From the NCBI GenBank assembly GCA_016201085.1, contig JACQDO010000357.1:1-20233 (forward strand): a DNA stretch of 20,233 nt. Direction: 5' to 3'. The translations under genes were made by a program, and so were the position numbers. The first letter of the stretch is position 1. The number at the start of each line of letters is the position of its first letter. Under the pieces are notes generated by a model. It ran no database searches and was not told the origin of the DNA. It worked only from the letters and a program-made list of their open reading frames with translations. Below, one piece after another: positions 1-6,137 of this stretch. The stretch is from Hyphomicrobiales bacterium. Lineage in GTDB: Bacteria; Pseudomonadota; Alphaproteobacteria; Rhizobiales; Xanthobacteraceae.

Positions 1-185
1 ACCGCGACATGCGGCTGCAGATCGAGATCGGCAACGCTGAGGCTAAGCAAAGCGTCAATCTGGTGATCCTCGCGCGGCTCGACGCGAAGACCGAGAAATA
101 CTACGGGCGCTACCTGCTCAAGATATGGCGCGACGGCAAGGCGACGGAACTCAAAGGCCGCATCAAGGACTGCGAGGCCGGCTAG
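1..185 (+). CDS. C-terminal end of an unidentified protein (5' end outside window)
   Basis: An open frame runs from the window edge (first full codon at base 3) to a TAG at 183-185, giving about 60 residues. The visible tail is charged and mixed, with stretches such as LQIEIGN, YYGRYLLKIW and RIKDCEAG. I see no recognisable domain or motif, and the start lies outside the window. Codons end mostly in G or C, as in the neighbouring core genes, which supports real coding. Its stop codon overlaps by two bases the stop codon of the convergent mmcB gene (182-184). The function is unknown. Confidence 0.5.
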   Translation, partial: RDMRLQIEIGNAEAKQSVNLVILARLDAKTEKYYGRYLLKIWRDGKATELKGRIKDCEAG

Positions 186-666
186 TCCACATCGCCATAC
201 GGCCCGGCCGGATCGGCGAGCGACTGCAGCCGCAGCGCGGCGGCGCGCGCGATGCTTAGCATCATCGCTTTGCGCGTGGCGGCCGGCAACTTGTGCTCGG
301 GCGCCTGGCATTTGAATTCGGCGCCGAAGGCATCCGCCACGATCAGCCCGCAGTCGGGCGGAAAAATCTCGCACGGCACCTCCAGCGAGGTGGCGAAGAA
401 CAGCCGGTCGCAATGGCGCGGTAGTCCTGCCATTTCTGGTCGGCGCGGAAGTCGGCGACCGAGGACTTGATCTCGACGATCCAGATGTCGCCGCCGGCAT
501 CGAGCGCCACCAGATCGGCGCGCCGGCCGGAGCGCAGACTTAATTCGCTCACCACGCAGAAGCCGTGCGCGTGCAGCAGCCGCGACGTGCCGCGCGCGAT
601 CCTGAGCGCGGTGTCCGACTGGCGGCCGTCGGGCTGCACTTGCAGCGGCGTGGCGGCGAGCTTCAT
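182..666 (-). pseudogene. mmcB: MmcB-family DNA repair protein, interrupted by a -1 frameshift
   Basis: Two minus-strand frames together make one MmcB-like protein. The first starts at ATG 666 and carries a PD-(D/E)XK-type nuclease pattern: D51 in RRADLVAL, then E65-x-K67 in WIVEIKSS. It reads on to WQDYR, after which the family pattern continues in another frame as HCDRLFFAT, GLIVADAFGAEF and APEHKLPAATRKAM, ending at the stop 182-184. The switch falls near 413-420. Adding one base to the GG at 415-416 would restore DYRAHCDRLFF. MmcB is linked to mitomycin C and UV damage tolerance in Caulobacter. This is either a real inactivating mutation or a one-base error in a short homopolymer; the remainder of the gene is undegraded, which makes an error or a very recent mutation more likely. 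Confidence 0.8.
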
Positions 667-674
667 GGCTTATT

Positions 675-1775
675 CTAGCGTGTCGCGAGGCGTTCGGGAA
701 ACGCCGCGGCCAGCGCCGCGCGGGTTGGCTCGATGACGCCGCGCTCGGTGATCAGCCCGGTGACGAGCCGCGCCGGCGTCACGTCGAAGCCGTAATTGGC
801 GACCGGCGAGCCGTCCGGCACCACCTGCACCGTCTCAATGCGGCCGTCGGCGGTCTTGCCGGTCATGCAGGCGACTTCGGCGGCGGCACGCTGCTCGATC
901 GGGATTTCCGCCACGCCATCGCTCAGCATGAAGTCGATGGTCGGCGACGGCAGCGCCACATAGAACGGCACTCTGTTGTCGCGCGCGGCAAGCGCCTTCA
1001 GATACGTGCCGATCTTGTTGCAGACATCGCCCTGCGCGGTGACGCGGTCGGCGCCGACGATCACCAGGTCGACCATACCGTGCTGCATCAGATGGCCGCC
1101 GGTATTGTCGGGGATCACGGTATGCGGCACGCCGTGCTGGCCGAGCTCCCAGGCGGTGAGCGAAGCGCCCTGGTTGCGCGGGCGCGTCTCGTCGGCATAG
1201 ACGTGCAGGGCGATGCCCTCATCGTGCGCCGTGTAGATCGGCGCCGTCGCGGTGCCGACGTCGACCGTCGCCAGCCAGCCGGCATTGCAGTGCGTGAGCA
1301 CATTGACGCATTTGCCGTGCTTGCGCGCCGCGATGTCCGCGATGATTTTCAGTCCATGGCGACCGATCGCCCGATTGTTGGCGATGTCCTGCTCGGCAAT
1401 CTCATTGGCGCGCTGCAAGGCCGCCGCGGCGCGCTCGCCGCGCGGCCGGTTGCGCAGCGCCGCCAGCATCTCGTCGAGCGCCCAGCGCAGATTGACCGCC
1501 GTCGGCCGGGTGGCGAGTAGGCTGGCCCTGGCGCGCTCCAAGCCTTCGTCGGAGGCATCCTCCCGCATCGCCAGCCACATGCCGTAAGCGGCCGCCGCCC
1601 CGATCAGCGGGGCGCCGCGTATCTGCATGGTTTGAATGGCGCGCGCGGCATCGACCAGCGTTTTGAGCCGCGCCACAGCGAAACGGTGCGGCAGCAGCGT
1701 CTGGTCGACGATGCCGACGCACGTGCCGTCGCTTTCGACCCAAATGGTGCGTGTCGGTTTGCCGTCCACCTGCAT
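675..1775 (-). CDS. mtnA: S-methyl-5-thioribose-1-phosphate isomerase
   Basis: This is the cytoplasmic enzyme of the methionine salvage pathway that converts 5-methylthioribose 1-phosphate to 5-methylthioribulose 1-phosphate. Starting at ATG 1775, the 366-residue protein matches the usual family length. It shows the substrate-binding RGAP (R53), the catalytic cysteine in THCNAG (C163), the catalytic aspartate in GADRV (D243), the conserved NK pair (253-254) and the C-terminal DVTPARLVTGLITERG segment. The frame is open upstream to a TTG at 1829, but the added 18 residues are not part of the family core, so I prefer the ATG. It lies 8 bases downstream of the mmcB start on the same strand and is divergent from the VWA gene. 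No other methionine salvage gene is in the window. Confidence 0.95.
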   Translation of the reverse strand: MQVDGKPTRTIWVESDGTCVGIVDQTLLPHRFAVARLKTLVDAARAIQTMQIRGAPLIGAAAAYGMWLAMREDASDEGLERARASLLATRPTAVNLRWALDEMLAALRNRPRGERAAAALQRANEIAEQDIANNRAIGRHGLKIIADIAARKHGKCVNVLTHCNAGWLATVDVGTATAPIYTAHDEGIALHVYADETRPRNQGASLTAWELGQHGVPHTVIPDNTGGHLMQHGMVDLVIVGADRVTAQGDVCNKIGTYLKALAARDNRVPFYVALPSPTIDFMLSDGVAEIPIEQRAAAEVACMTGKTADGRIETVQVVPDGSPVANYGFDVTPARLVTGLITERGVIEPTRAALAAAFPERLATR

Positions 1776-1947
1776 GCGCGATTCATAGCCCGCTTCAACC
1801 CACCCGACAAATTGCGGCGGCCCGCCCAAGGTCGGGCGGACGCCGCCATAAATCGGTCCACGGCCGGCCCCAATTCCGGCCCGCGCCCGACGCCATGGCA
1901 GCGGAACATTGCCCGCTCTGAGATTCTTCCATCAAAGGAGTGAACTC

Positions 1948-3090
1948 ATGTCGATGCAGATTGCGAGGGCCGCGGCTCTCGCTTTTTTTATGCTGCCGTT
2001 CGCTTGGGCCGTCCCGATCTCGGCCCATGAAGGCGTCACGACTTCGGCCAAGATCAAGCCCGCGGTCGAAGTCGCTTTCGTGCTCGACACCACCGGCTCC
2101 ATGGGGCCGCTGATCGAAGGCGCCAAGCGCAAGATCTGGTCGATCGCCACCGCGATTGTCGACGCCAATCCCGAGGCCGAAATCCGCATGGGCCTGGTCG
2201 CCTATCGGGATATCGGCGACGACTATGTGACCAAAACCTTCAATCTGACGACCGACATCCAGGACCTCTACGCCAATCTGCTGGAGCTCAAGGCGCGCGG
2301 CGGCGGCGACTGGCCGGAAAGCGTCAACGAGGCGCTGCATGTCGGCGTGACCAAACTGTCCTGGACGCAAGGCGAGGAAATCTGCCGCATCGTGTTCCTG
2401 GTCGGCGACGCGCCGCCGCACATGGACTATGCGCAGGACGTGAAATACCCGGAGGTGATGCGCATGGCGCGCGAGCGCGGCATCGTGGTCAACGCCGTGC
2501 AGGCGGGCGGCGCGCGCGACACCGAACGGGTGTGGCGCGAAATCGCGCAGATGGGCCGCGGCCGCTACATCCCTATCCCGCAGGACGGCGGCCATCTGGT
2601 GGTGATCGAAACGCCCTATGACGACGAGATCATCGAGTTGCAGGGCCGCATCAACGACACCGTCATCCCCTACGGTCCGCGCCACCAGCGCGGCAGCGTC
2701 GAGCAGAAGACCCGGCAATTCGCCTACGCACCGAGAACGACCGCCACCGAAATGGCCGGCTACATGGCGCGCAATGCGGCGAAGAATTCCGGCGAAGCCA
2801 TCACCGGCGCCGGCGATCTGGTCGCCGATCTCAAGGCCGGGCGGCAGAAGCTCGCCGCGGTCAAGGACGACGAGCTGCCCGATAACCTGCGCAACATGAA
2901 AGCGGCCGAACGGCAGGACTTCATCGACAGGCAGTCGGCCAGTCGCAAGGCGCTCAACGAGCGCATGGCCACGCTGGTGCAGCAGCGCGACCGTTATGTG
3001 CTCGATCACGCCAAGAAAGGCCCGACCCGCACCGCCGACAGCTTCGACCGCGCGGTCGAGGACACGTTGCGCGCGCAGATCAAGCGTTAG
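1948..3090 (+). CDS. Exported von Willebrand factor type A domain protein
   Basis: The 380-residue protein starts at ATG 1948 behind a clear ribosome binding site (AAAGGAG, 1934-1940). An upstream in-frame start at 1909 lacks such a site. Residues 1-26 form a signal peptide (hydrophobic core ALAFFMLPFAWAV, probable cleavage after ISA). The VWA domain spans about residues 40-215, with the metal-site motif DTTGS at 47-51 and a family-typical FLVGDAPPH at 150-158. The C-terminal third is highly charged and probably helical, with no enzyme motif. VWA proteins bind metal-dependently to protein partners, so this one probably works in the periplasm in an unknown complex. A long open frame on the opposite strand is a GC-rich shadow. 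Confidence 0.85.
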   Translation: MSMQIARAAALAFFMLPFAWAVPISAHEGVTTSAKIKPAVEVAFVLDTTGSMGPLIEGAKRKIWSIATAIVDANPEAEIRMGLVAYRDIGDDYVTKTFNLTTDIQDLYANLLELKARGGGDWPESVNEALHVGVTKLSWTQGEEICRIVFLVGDAPPHMDYAQDVKYPEVMRMARERGIVVNAVQAGGARDTERVWREIAQMGRGRYIPIPQDGGHLVVIETPYDDEIIELQGRINDTVIPYGPRHQRGSVEQKTRQFAYAPRTTATEMAGYMARNAAKNSGEAITGAGDLVADLKAGRQKLAAVKDDELPDNLRNMKAAERQDFIDRQSASRKALNERMATLVQQRDRYVLDHAKKGPTRTADSFDRAVEDTLRAQIKR

Positions 3091-3121
3091 GCTTGCTGCG
3101 CCGACGGCTTTGCCGCAATCT

Positions 3122-3143
3122 CCCGCCGGCGCAAACCGGCGGG
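3122..3143 (+). promoter_or_regulatory. GC-rich hairpin overlapping the ribosome binding site of the next gene
   Basis: A perfect 8-base inverted repeat (CCCGCCGG at 3122-3129 and CCGGCGGG at 3136-3143, six-base loop) sits between the VWA stop and the hydrolase start. Its right arm runs into the purine-rich stretch GGGGGAAG that precedes ATG 3154. Folding would partly hide the Shine-Dalgarno site. There is no T-tract, so it is not a classical intrinsic terminator. A regulatory role is inference from position only. Confidence 0.4.
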
Positions 3144-3153
3144 GGAAGCGGCG

Positions 3154-4005
3154 ATGCCACCGATCAACTACGAAGTCGAATACGACAACCGCGCGCGCGT
3201 GCCCGAGCATCCCGAAATCTTCGCGCGCTGGCAGCGCGAGGCAGCGGCGTTCCGCGCCGCCGCGCGCGACGCGCAACTCGGCCTGCGCTATGGGCCGGGC
3301 CCGCGCCAGACCGTCGACCTGTTTTCGGCCCAGGACGACAACGCACAGACGCCGCTGGCTTTGTTCATCCATGGCGGCTGGTGGCGCTCGCTCGAGCCGG
3401 CGATGTTCTCGCAACTGGCGGCCGGACCGAACGCGCGCGGCGTCACGGTCGCTCTCGCCGGCTACGAGCTCTGCCCGCAGGTCTCGATCGCGCAGATCGT
3501 CGAGCAGATGCGCGGCGCCTGTCTCTGGCTGTGGCGCAAAGAGCGCAAGCGCATGGTGGTGTACGGCCATTCCGCCGGCGGACATCTTGCCGCTTGCCTG
3601 CTGGCGCAGGACTGGCAGGCGGTGGCTTCCGATGCGCCGGCCGATCTGGTGCCGGCCGCTTACGCCATCTCCGGCGTGTTCGATCTTTCCCCGCTCACGC
3701 AGGTGTCGATGAACCAGGATTTGCGGCTGGACGAGGCGGAAGCACGCCGCGTGTCGCCGCTGCACTGGAAAGTGCCCGCCGGCCGCAGCTTCGACGCCGT
3801 GGTGGGCGCGCTTGAATCGAGCGAATTCCTGCGCCAGAGCAAGATCATCGCCGACGGCTGGGGCGCGCGTGGCGTCGCCACGCGCTATGCGGAAATCGCC
3901 GGCGCCAATCATTTCACCGCCATCGATCCGCTCAGCGACGCCGGCAGCGCGATGAGCCAACGCGTCGCCGAACTGGCGAAGCGGGTCCATGCAATAGCGC
4001 TTTAA
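3154..4005 (+). CDS. Alpha/beta hydrolase, arylformamidase-like
   Basis: A 283-residue alpha/beta hydrolase with no signal peptide. The oxyanion-hole motif HGGWW (73-77) follows the first core strand LALFIHGG, the nucleophile elbow is GHSAGG with S140, and the likely catalytic histidine is H253 in ANHFTAI. The acidic member is probably E221 or a nearby residue. The HGGWW plus GHSAGG combination and the overall layout resemble bacterial kynurenine formamidase-like and carboxylesterase-like hydrolases, but no kynurenine-pathway gene is nearby, so the substrate is open. The start ATG 3154 follows GGGGGAAG. The 63-base gap after the VWA gene contains a hairpin, and co-transcription with that gene is possible. 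Confidence 0.85.
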   Translation: MPPINYEVEYDNRARVPEHPEIFARWQREAAAFRAAARDAQLGLRYGPGPRQTVDLFSAQDDNAQTPLALFIHGGWWRSLEPAMFSQLAAGPNARGVTVALAGYELCPQVSIAQIVEQMRGACLWLWRKERKRMVVYGHSAGGHLAACLLAQDWQAVASDAPADLVPAAYAISGVFDLSPLTQVSMNQDLRLDEAEARRVSPLHWKVPAGRSFDAVVGALESSEFLRQSKIIADGWGARGVATRYAEIAGANHFTAIDPLSDAGSAMSQRVAELAKRVHAIAL

Positions 4006-4011
4006 TTCTTT

Positions 4012-4060
4012 GCGCATGATCTTATCCGAAAACCGGTTCCCACTTTTCGGGATCATGCGC
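4012..4060. repeat. Palindromic intergenic repeat of Rhizobiales type
   Basis: The outer arms GCGCATGATC (4012-4021) and GATCATGCGC (4051-4060) are perfect inverted repeats. Inside them CCGAAAA (4026-4032) pairs with TTTTCGG (4044-4050). The element fills the gap between two convergent genes, and its last base is part of the stop codon of the minus-strand permease gene. I recognise the motif as resembling a short palindrome that recurs many times in Bradyrhizobium and related genomes; that is recall, not a search. It may act as a bidirectional terminator or simply mark a mobile repeat. Confidence 0.75.
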
Positions 4061-4830
4061 TAGAACCAATACCGGCGCGCGAAGGCTATGGTCAAAGCCG
4101 CGCCCACCACCACGATCACCACGCGCATGATCCCGCGCGGCACGATGCGCGCGAGCTGCGAACCGGCCAAGGCGCCGACGAGGCTGCCGGCCATCAGCGC
4201 CAGCGTCTGCGGCCAGGGGATGGCGCCTTGCGTCGCGAACACCACGCTGGCGGCAAAACCGTTCAGGCTGGAGACGAAATTCTTCGCGACATTGGCGGAG
4301 CGATAGTCGCCGCCGGTCGCCAGGCTGAACACGGCCAGGATCAAGATGCCGACGCCGGCGCCGAAATAGCCGCCGTAGAACGACACCGGCAGCAGCACTT
4401 TCAGGCTGCCGACATTGAAGGCAATGGCATGGCCGCGGTCGGCGGCGCGCGCGTGCAGCCAGGCGCCGATGCGCTCGGAAAAGGCGAACAGCACCGTGGC
4501 GAAGCCGAGCAGCAGCGGCACGATCACGGCGAACATGCGCTCCGGCGTGAGCATCAAGACCGAAGCGCCGAGCGCCGCGCCGACGACCGAGGCGACGATC
4601 AGGCCGACGAAAGCGCGATTGAACGGCGGCAGCTGCGAGCGGTCGGCGAGCGCGGCCAGCATGGTCGCCGGCGTCAAGGCGGTGAGATTGCACATGGCAG
4701 CGGTCTGCGGCGCGATTCCAAAGGCGATCAGCACCGGATAGACTACGATTGCCGCGCCGCCGACCATGGAGGCGATCATGCCGGAGGCAACGCCGGTGAT
4801 AACCAGAAGCGCGGAAGTCATGAGGTCCAT
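4060..4830 (-). CDS. TauE/SafE (TSUP) family membrane permease
   Basis: The 256-residue protein is almost entirely hydrophobic, with about eight membrane segments. The N-terminal segment contains the GxxSGMIASMVGG-type glycine-rich loop typical of TSUP proteins, and a second half-repeat begins near residue 150 (FYGGYFGAGVGILIL). Family members export or import small organosulfur or carboxylate anions such as sulfite and sulfoacetate; the substrate here cannot be read from sequence. ATG 4830 and ATG 4821 are both possible starts and neither has a strong ribosome binding site. Its stop codon overlaps the palindromic repeat at 4012-4060. The structured intergenic region upstream must contain its promoter. 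Confidence 0.9.
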   Translation of the reverse strand: MDLMTSALLVITGVASGMIASMVGGAAIVVYPVLIAFGIAPQTAAMCNLTALTPATMLAALADRSQLPPFNRAFVGLIVASVVGAALGASVLMLTPERMFAVIVPLLLGFATVLFAFSERIGAWLHARAADRGHAIAFNVGSLKVLLPVSFYGGYFGAGVGILILAVFSLATGGDYRSANVAKNFVSSLNGFAASVVFATQGAIPWPQTLALMAGSLVGALAGSQLARIVPRGIMRVVIVVVGAALTIAFARRYWF

Positions 4831-5392
4831 GGGAGCAGCAATACAGGTGGGAGCGATGAGGCTTTAGCAAGGGATGCTGCTTTCTTATCCCACCGCGGTC
4901 GCAAGAGGGAAACAGCAGGCATGCATGAGCGCCCGTATTCTTTGCTGGCCCCGGGCAGGCCGTCTCCTTTTCCCGCCTTCGCCCTGCGGGCTTCGGCGGA
5001 CGAGTCCGTTCCCCTCAAAAGATGAGGGGGTGGCGCGCCGAGTCAGGCGCAACCTTAACAGTGCACGCACCGTTTCCGGTAACGTGCGGGCGCCTTTCGG
5101 CGCGCCACCCGAGCGAATAGGCTCGGGCTTATTTGCGGCGGTTCTCCTTACGGCACCGGTCCGCGCTTTCCGGCGAGCGTAGTAATGCCCCACCTGTCAG
5201 CGAGCTCCTCGCAGGAGGTCCTAATGCCTCCGGGCGGGGGCCGGCGCCGCCCGGGGGCTTGGGGGGTGCGTTCATCCCCCGCCCGCAGGCACCGCATCCG
5301 GCTCCACCATCAGACGCCTCTAGATGACGCCCCTCGATGAACCGGACGCAACTAGGACAGCATACCTTGGGAAAGTAGTCAAGAGATTTTGG
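4831..5392. other. Long structured intergenic region without a convincing gene
   Basis: About 560 bases separate the permease start from the HU terminator. Frames on both strands are short and of low-complexity composition (Pro, Arg, Gly and Ala), and none looks like a protein. The region is rich in inverted repeats: the nested element at 5028-5110, the adjoining CCCGAGC/GCTCGGG hairpin (5108-5127), and CCGGGCGG/CCGCCCGG (5230-5237 and 5247-5254). It should contain the permease promoter near 4830-4900. The rest could be a dispersed repeat or a structured RNA; I cannot name one. Confidence 0.5.
5028..5110. repeat. Nested 83-base inverted repeat
   Basis: Perfect 14-base arms (GGGTGGCGCGCCGA at 5028-5041, TCGGCGCGCCACCC at 5097-5110) enclose AGGCGC (5045-5050) with GCGCCT (5090-5095), then GCACG (5063-5067) with CGTGC (5083-5087), then ACCG (5069-5072) with CGGT (5077-5080) around a TTTC loop. 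All four stems nest in register, which is very unlikely by chance even in GC-rich DNA. A second hairpin, CCCGAGC/GCTCGGG at 5108-5127, shares its first three bases and is followed by CTTATTT. It may be a structured RNA, a palindromic repeat, or a strong transcription barrier. Confidence 0.7.
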
Positions 5393-5425
5393 AAAAAAAC
5401 CCCGCCGGCGTCCCGGCGGGGTTTT
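5393..5425 (-). terminator. Intrinsic terminator of the HU gene
   Basis: A 13-base stem (AAAACCCCGCCGG at 5396-5408 with CCGGCGGGGTTTT at 5413-5425) closes a four-base loop. On the minus strand the stem is followed by an unbroken T-run (the A-run at 5393-5399), as expected for Rho-independent termination. It lies 25 bases beyond the HU stop codon. The T-run on the plus strand is only four bases, so it mainly serves the minus strand. Confidence 0.9.
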
Positions 5426-5450
5426 GCAACACAACCGTTGAGACAGGCGA

Positions 5451-5765
5451 TCAGATCGCCATCTTGAGTTCCTTGGTGGCGCGGAAGGCCACCTTCTTGC
5501 TGGCCTTGATCTTGATCGCTTCGCCGGTGGCCGGGTTGCGGCCCATGCGGGCGGCGCGCTTGCGCACTTGCAAAATGCCGAGCCCGGCGATCTTCACCCG
5601 CTCGCCCTTCTTCAGGTGCTTGGTGATCAGCCCGACGAGATCCTCCAGCATCTGGGCGCCCTGCTTCTTGGTCATCTGATGCTGCTCGGCCAGCGTATTG
5701 GCCAGAAACTTGGTGGTGATCGGCTTACTGGCCTTCGGCTTCGCCGTTGCGGCTGCTGTTGCCAT
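5451..5765 (-). CDS. HU-family DNA-binding protein with N-terminal extension
   Basis: A 104-residue HU/IHF-family histone-like protein that bends and compacts DNA as a dimer. The family signature is clear: GLGILQVRKR (61-70) and RMGRNPATGE (73-82), the arm that contacts the minor groove. Compared with the about 90-residue standard HU, the first 14 residues (an Ala/Lys/Pro-rich stretch before PITTKF) are extra, which I know from several alphaproteobacterial HU proteins. ATG 5765 is preceded by GAGGGAGCAG, a reasonable ribosome binding site. The gene is monocistronic, with its own terminator downstream and a divergent tRNA gene upstream. Confidence 0.93.
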   Translation of the reverse strand: MATAAATAKPKASKPITTKFLANTLAEQHQMTKKQGAQMLEDLVGLITKHLKKGERVKIAGLGILQVRKRAARMGRNPATGEAIKIKASKKVAFRATKELKMAI

Positions 5766-5912
5766 GGACTTCTGCTCCCTCGTTGCGCACCATGCGCGGT
5801 CCCTTTAGGCCTAGGAGATTCGCGGCCTCGGCGCAAAGCGTCCGCGGCCGGAATAGCGATTTAACCACAGAAACTAAGCTTTTTTGGCGGTCGCGGAACC
5901 GCCTGGCGGCCG

Positions 5913-5941
5913 TTGCCGCTTGCGGCGGTTTCGTCTATTGA
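5913..5941 (+). promoter_or_regulatory. Possible promoter of tRNA-Arg
   Basis: TTGCCG (5913-5918) and TATTGA (5936-5941) are separated by 17 bases and end nine bases before the mature tRNA 5' end. They match the sigma-70-type consensus at only four and three of six positions, so this is a placement by position more than by sequence. Confidence 0.25.
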
Positions 5942-5950
5942 AGCGGACAG

Positions 5951-6027
5951 GCGCCCGTAGCTCAGCTGGATAGAGCGTTGCCCTCCGAAGGCAAAGGTCG
6001 GACGTTCGAATCGTCTCGGGCGCGCCA
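5951..6027 (+). tRNA. tRNA-Arg (anticodon CCG)
   Basis: The 77-base gene folds into a full cloverleaf: acceptor stem GCGCCCG with CGGGCGC, D-arm with the usual TAGCTCAGCTGGATAGAGC, anticodon stem TTGCC/GGCAA around loop CTCCGAA (anticodon CCG, reading CGG), T-arm with GTTCGAATC, discriminator G and an encoded CCA. The gene is intact although an integrase lies immediately downstream, so the element restored the tRNA 3' end on insertion, as is usual for tRNA-targeting recombinases. Confidence 0.97.
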
Positions 6028-6053
6028 ATTTCTCCCGCAAAATCAACTCAGTC

Positions 6054-6089
6054 GATTGCGAATCGGTTATCCTGACCGGTTTCGCAATC
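6054..6089. repeat. Inverted repeat between tRNA and integrase
   Basis: GATTGCGAA (6054-6062) and TTCGCAATC (6081-6089) are perfect 9-base inverted arms; inside, CGGT (6064-6067) pairs with ACCG (6075-6078) around a seven-base loop. It starts 27 bases after the tRNA CCA. Position suggests either a binding site for the recombinase or an accessory factor, or a terminator-like hairpin for tRNA read-through; there is no T-tract. Confidence 0.5.
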
Positions 6090-6092
6090 GGC

Positions 6093-6114
6093 TTGGCACA
6101 ATTTTGGCACAGTT
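6093..6114. repeat. Tandem 11-base direct repeat upstream of the integrase
   Basis: TTGGCACAATT (6093-6103) is followed without a gap by TTGGCACAGTT (6104-6114), ten of eleven bases identical. The period is close to one helical turn, which would place two protein-binding sites on the same face. It lies just upstream of the integrase ribosome binding site, so an integrase arm site or a repressor operator is plausible. Confidence 0.45.
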
Positions 6115-6137
6115 GAACATGCGTGAGGAGAATACCG

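Noticed and set aside
1795..4056. A 753-codon open frame on the minus strand opposite the VWA and hydrolase genes
   Set aside because: It mirrors two well-supported genes with clear motifs and ribosome binding sites; long antisense frames are common in GC-rich coding DNA, and the translation is a low-complexity mix of Ala, Arg, Asp, His and Val.
4228..5025. A 265-codon plus-strand frame over the permease gene and upstream DNA
   Set aside because: It is mostly antisense to the permease, and its translation is a low-complexity Gly/Arg/Asp/Gln mix without a fold.
5200..5340. Possible two-piece tmRNA, because of CCACCA at 5304-5309
   Set aside because: No T-arm, acceptor pairing or proteolysis-tag reading frame (Ala-Asn-Asp-Asn type) is visible.
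5129..5434. Open frames on both strands of the intergenic region
   Set aside because: They overlap each other, have biased Pro/Gly/Arg composition and one runs through the HU terminator.
6093..6114. Sigma-54 promoter
   Set aside because: TGGCAC is present but the -12 element reads TGGC, not TTGC, and a tandem 11-mer explains the sequence better.
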